From Eubacteriales bacterium (GTDB lineage Bacteria > Bacillota > Clostridia > Lachnospirales > Lachnospiraceae), in the NCBI GenBank assembly GCA_030524745.1, contig JAUNGC010000013.1:1-64000 (forward strand): a stretch of DNA of 64,000 nt, given 5' to 3'. The notes under the pieces were generated by a model that saw only the letters and a list, made by a program, of their open reading frames with translations, had not been told where the DNA came from and ran no database searches. Made by a program: the position numbers and the translations under genes. The first letter of the stretch is position 1. The number at the start of each line of letters is the position of its first letter. Shown here piece by piece: positions 60,689-64,000 of the stretch.

Positions 60689-61658
60689 TCTGGTATAAGG
60701 AACCGTCCTTTGTGACAAATAATGCTTCTATGCCGGGCAGGGATTCAATGAGATCCTGTCCTTTTTTTTGCCCCAGTATAAAGCAGGCGGTGCTTAAAGC
60801 GTCTCCTTCCATAGAGGAATCGGAGAGTATGGTAACGCCGCTTAAATCCGTATCCGCCGGGTATCCGGTGGCGGGATCCAGTATGTGATGATAGAGTACG
60901 CCGTCCGCTTCAAAATAGCGTTCATAGCTGCCGGAAGAAACCAGAGACATATCGTTCAGGCCGATAATGCGGACGAGTTCGCTGCGTTCCCCGAAGGGCT
61001 TTTGAATGCCGGTACGGAAAGAACTTCCGTCTGGTTTGGTTCCTACGGCGAGCACGTTGCCGCCAAGGTTGATCAGCGCATGAGAAAGTCCGCGCTCTTC
61101 AAACAGCGCTTTGAGTTGGTCCGCAATATAGCCCTTTGCGATAAAGCCCAGGTCCACGCGGGCGTCCGGATCCTCCAGCCGGACGGCGGTGCCTTCTATG
61201 CGAATGGTCTCATAACTGACATGGGGAAGGAGCGCTTCGATTTGGGAAACCTGCGGTACAGGGCCGGGCGGATCGCCGGTAAAATTCCAGAGTTCGGAAA
61301 GGGGCGTCACGGTGGGATCGATTTTCCCCTCCGTCATTTTGGCGAATTCCACCGCCTGCGCGAGCAGATAAGCCGTTTCTTCCTGCACCTCCACAGGCTG
61401 GCCTTTTGCATGGTTGATATTCCAGATGTCGCTTCCTTCTATGGTGCGGCTGAAAAGATTTTCGTACCGGGAACAGAGAAGAAGTCCTTCTTCCAGAACG
61501 GAATCCGCATCTTTTCCATATCCGGTCAACGTGACGATGGTATCAAAATAATATCCGGTTTTGACTACAGGATCTGAATTATTTTCACAGCCCGTAAGAA
61601 GCTGAGAGAAAATACAGAGAACGCAGGCAAATAACATAATATTTTTTTTTCTGATCAT
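60669..61658 (-). CDS. apbE: FAD:protein FMN transferase (ApbE)
   Basis: 329 residues. Lipoprotein signal with LLTGC (Cys near 24). ApbE marks: GYYFDTIVTLTGYG, RTIEGSDIWNINHA, GKIDPTVTPLSELWNF, DLGFIAKGYIADQLK, ALINLGGNVLAVG and YHHILDPATGYPA. It attaches FMN to Thr of RnfD and RnfG outside the membrane and is found beside rnf here, as in other Clostridia. It converges with the reductase gene. Confidence 0.96.
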   Translation of the reverse strand: MIRKKNIMLFACVLCIFSQLLTGCENNSDPVVKTGYYFDTIVTLTGYGKDADSVLEEGLLLCSRYENLFSRTIEGSDIWNINHAKGQPVEVQEETAYLLAQAVEFAKMTEGKIDPTVTPLSELWNFTGDPPGPVPQVSQIEALLPHVSYETIRIEGTAVRLEDPDARVDLGFIAKGYIADQLKALFEERGLSHALINLGGNVLAVGTKPDGSSFRTGIQKPFGERSELVRIIGLNDMSLVSSGSYERYFEADGVLYHHILDPATGYPADTDLSGVTILSDSSMEGDALSTACFILGQKKGQDLIESLPGIEALFVTKDGSLYQTGGFPE

Positions 61659-61787
61659 AAACGACGCCCTTTCCTTGGATTATCAATCATTGTTATCATA
61701 TCATAATCTGTCGCATTCTGTCCTGGAAAAGAAGTCATTTTTTCAGGACATGTTGTATAGAATAATAGGGAAAGGAATGGATGGATT

Positions 61788-62417
61788 ATGTTTCAGAAAT
61801 ATGCGGCCGTTATGGCGGCCTTTTCCCTTCTGCTGGCCGCCGCCTGGTTTTGCGTCAGAGGAGGGCAGATAAACCGCTATGTGGCGGAAAATGCGTTTGT
61901 AACAGAACCGCTTACGTGCGTGGAGGAAATGCTGGATTATGAAAAGGTACGGGAGACCGGACAGACTGACACAGTACAATCTGTTCAGCCGGTAATTGAT
62001 GTAAATGTACTGGAAAAGGAACCCTTGTACCAACTGACCAGGGAAGATTACGTGACGCTTTTGAAAATTGTGGAGGCGGAGGCCGGATCGGAGGATGAAA
62101 CCGGAAAGCTTCTGGTTGCGAATGTGGTATTAAACCGGGTGAAGAGCGATCAGTTTCCGGACACCGTCACGGAAGTGGTGTATCAGCGTTCCGGGAAAAA
62201 GGCTCAGTTTTCTCCGGTGGGAAACGGGAGCATTGAAACGATACAGGCCAGCGAAGAAACGGTAGAGGCGGTGGAAAGAGCGCTGAATGGAGAAGATATT
62301 TCACAGGGAGCGCTCTATTTTGCGGCCAGAAGCGCGGCGGATCCGCAGAACATGAACTGGTTTGACGAATGTCTGACCAGACTATTTTCCTATGGAGGAC
62401 ATGAATTTTTTGAATAA
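61788..62417 (+). CDS. Cell wall hydrolase, SleB/CwlJ (Hydrolase_2) family
   Basis: 209 residues. N-terminal membrane helix or signal (AAVMAAFSLLLAAAWFCVRG). The hydrolase domain, about 88-209, begins REDYVTLLKIVEAEAGSEDE and has LLVANVVLNRVKSDQFPDTV, then AQFSPVGNG and ALYFAARSAADP, with F-x-x-x-x-G-H-x-F at the end. It cuts peptidoglycan, and relatives serve spore germination or wall turnover. AAAGGAATGG precedes the ATG. Confidence 0.9.
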   Translation: MFQKYAAVMAAFSLLLAAAWFCVRGGQINRYVAENAFVTEPLTCVEEMLDYEKVRETGQTDTVQSVQPVIDVNVLEKEPLYQLTREDYVTLLKIVEAEAGSEDETGKLLVANVVLNRVKSDQFPDTVTEVVYQRSGKKAQFSPVGNGSIETIQASEETVEAVERALNGEDISQGALYFAARSAADPQNMNWFDECLTRLFSYGGHEFFE

Positions 62418-62454
62418 GGCCTATAACGAATTTCTTGAATAAGGCCGGCGGGCA

Positions 62455-62483
62455 TTGACTGACTCACTTTACTATGTTAAAAT
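62455..62483 (+). promoter_or_regulatory. Sigma-A promoter of thrC
   Basis: TTGACT (62455-62460), 17-base spacer, TAAAAT (62478-62483), with a leader of about 45 bases. Confidence 0.75.
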
Positions 62484-62535
62484 ATAGGGCGATATTTGGG
62501 AAAACTGTCAAAAATCAGTAATAGTGAGGTAACGC

Positions 62536-64000
62536 ATGGATATCTTTTATAGAAGTACAAGAGGAAATGAAAGAAAAGTGACTGCATCTGAAGCGATTTT
62601 GCAGGGGCTTGCAGTGGATGGCGGCCTGTTTGTGCCAGAGCAGATACCGGCTTTTGATAAGACGATGAAGGAGTTTTCGGAGATGTCTTATCAGGAGACC
62701 GCTTACGAGGTCATGAAGCTTTTGCTGACCGACTTTACGGAAGATGAATTGAAGTCCTGTATCCGGAACGCTTATGATGAGAAGTTTGATACGGAGACGA
62801 TCGCGCCTCTTGCAGAGGCGGAGGACGCTTATTTTCTGGAACTGTTCCATGGTAAGACCATCGCTTTTAAGGATATGGCGTTGTCCATACTGCCGCATTT
62901 GATGACGACGGCGGCAAAGAAAAATCAGGTAAAAAATGAGATCGTGATTCTCACTGCGACTTCCGGAGATACCGGAAAGGCCGCGCTGGCCGGTTTTGCA
63001 GATGTGAAGGGGACCAGGATTCTGGTATTTTATCCCAAAAACGGCGTCAGCCCGATACAGGAGCGCCAGATGGTGACGCAGAAGGGTGCCAATACCCGCG
63101 TTGTAGGGATTTACGGCAATTTTGACGATGCCCAGTCCGGCGTAAAGAAGCTGTTTGCGGATCAGGAACTGGCAGAGCGAATGCAGGCAAAGGGCTATCA
63201 GTTTTCTTCCGCCAATTCTATCAATATCGGCCGCCTGGTACCTCAGATTGTATATTATGTTTATGCGTATGCGCAGCTTTTGAAGGAAGAGCGGATTGCG
63301 GAGAACGAGTTCATTAATGTTGTGGTTCCGACCGGCAATTTCGGCAATATACTGGCTGCTTTCTATGCAAAGAATATGGGACTTCCTATCCGGAAACTGA
63401 TTTGTGCTTCCAATGACAATAAGGTACTATACGATTTCTTCCGGACGGGAGAATATGACAGAAACCGGGAATTTGTGCTGACCACTTCGCCTTCCATGGA
63501 TATTCTGATTTCCAGCAATCTGGAACGCCTGATTTACCGCATTGCGGGGAATGACGCGCAGAAGAACGCCGAACTGATGAAATCCTTAAACGGAGAGGGC
63601 CGTTATGAAATAACGGAAGAGATGAAAGCGCAGCTTTCTGATTTTTACGGCAACTTTGCAACGGAAGAGGAATGCGCCGCAAAGATCAAATCTCTTTACG
63701 AAGATACCGGTTATGTGATCGATACCCATACGGCGGTGGCGGCTGTCGTGCATGATAAATACCGGGCGGATACGGAGGATGGAACGAAGACTGTGATTGC
63801 GTCCACGGCAAGCCCTTATAAATTTACCAGAAGCGTGATGACGGCCATCGACGGCAAGTATGATGAGATGGATGACTTCGCGCTGGTGGACGAGTTGTCC
63901 AGGATCAGCAATGTGCGGATTCCTGGCGCGATAGAGGAGATCCGTACGGCGCCGGTGGTACATGATATTCAGTGCGATAAGACGCAGATGAAAGAAGCGG
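62536..64000 (+). CDS. thrC: Threonine synthase (runs off the window)
   Basis: 488 codons are visible from ATG 62536 without a stop. The start MDIFYRSTRGNERKVTASEA and LQGLAVDGGLFVPEQIP are typical. The PLP lysine is in HGKTIAFKDMALSILPHLM; further marks are ILTATSGDTGKAALAGFADV, PKNGVSPIQERQMVTQKGAN, ANSINIGRLVPQIVYYVYAY and VVVPTGNFGNILAAFYAKNM. It turns O-phosphohomoserine into threonine. The length visible suggests only a few residues are missing. Its own promoter lies ahead; no leader peptide or T-box is seen. Confidence 0.96.
   Translation, partial: MDIFYRSTRGNERKVTASEAILQGLAVDGGLFVPEQIPAFDKTMKEFSEMSYQETAYEVMKLLLTDFTEDELKSCIRNAYDEKFDTETIAPLAEAEDAYFLELFHGKTIAFKDMALSILPHLMTTAAKKNQVKNEIVILTATSGDTGKAALAGFADVKGTRILVFYPKNGVSPIQERQMVTQKGANTRVVGIYGNFDDAQSGVKKLFADQELAERMQAKGYQFSSANSINIGRLVPQIVYYVYAYAQLLKEERIAENEFINVVVPTGNFGNILAAFYAKNMGLPIRKLICASNDNKVLYDFFRTGEYDRNREFVLTTSPSMDILISSNLERLIYRIAGNDAQKNAELMKSLNGEGRYEITEEMKAQLSDFYGNFATEEECAAKIKSLYEDTGYVIDTHTAVAAVVHDKYRADTEDGTKTVIASTASPYKFTRSVMTAIDGKYDEMDDFALVDELSRISNVRIPGAIEEIRTAPVVHDIQCDKTQMKEA

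Overview
The window reads as a chromosomal piece of an anaerobic Firmicute of the Clostridia, most likely a Lachnospiraceae-type gut bacterium. Pointers are the complete Rnf ion pump with its flavin transferase, an OadB-type sodium-pump decarboxylase cluster, the cmk-ispH-S1 gene order, strong GGAGG ribosome binding sites and sigma-A promoters. I cannot name a genus. The first 16 kb are more AT-rich than the rest and belong to a prophage; everything right of about 16.5 kb looks like core chromosome. I saw no rRNA, tRNA or CRISPR array.

Prophage, 1-16.3 kb (all + strand): the tail, host-recognition and lysis modules of a siphovirus. In order: end of a neck/tail-completion gene, major tail protein, tail assembly chaperone with a probable -1 frameshift, tape measure, distal tail protein, tail endopeptidase, small proteins, BppU-like baseplate protein, a fibre-like protein, and then a diversity-generating retroelement (DGR). 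The DGR consists of a 431-residue variable protein, its 3' variable repeat (VR), a non-coding template repeat (TR) and a reverse transcriptase. VR and TR are 118 bp each and differ at 11 positions, every one an adenine in TR. XkdX-like, holin-like and endolysin genes follow. The integrase and the left end lie outside the window.

16.5-29 kb: a small frameshifted gene, a YihS-like sugar isomerase, an M3 oligopeptidase, a CBS-type family II pyrophosphatase and rarA. Next is a LytTR/GHKL two-component system, a previously unmarked 37-codon ORF coupled to the kinase stop, and a pair of ABC exporter half-transporters; together they look like a peptide-sensing or peptide-export locus.

29-41 kb: a leftward operon of two esterases and an ATP-grasp ligase; then DegV, alaS, rpsU, two D,D-carboxypeptidases, a membrane phosphoesterase and scpAB.

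41-47 kb: a decarboxylase operon that carries both an acyl-CoA-type and an oxo-acid-type carboxyltransferase plus biotin carrier, OadB and OadG. This is the parts list of a transcarboxylase joined to a sodium pump.

47-64 kb: RpiR regulator, HI0933-family flavoprotein, cmk, ispH and an S1-repeat protein; a small scar with tandem hairpin repeats and an Rpn-nuclease remnant; a DUF805 protein and a YprB-like nuclease; rnfCDGEAB; an Fe-S aldo/keto reductase; apbE (which flavinylates RnfD/G); a SleB-type hydrolase; and threonine synthase running off the right edge.
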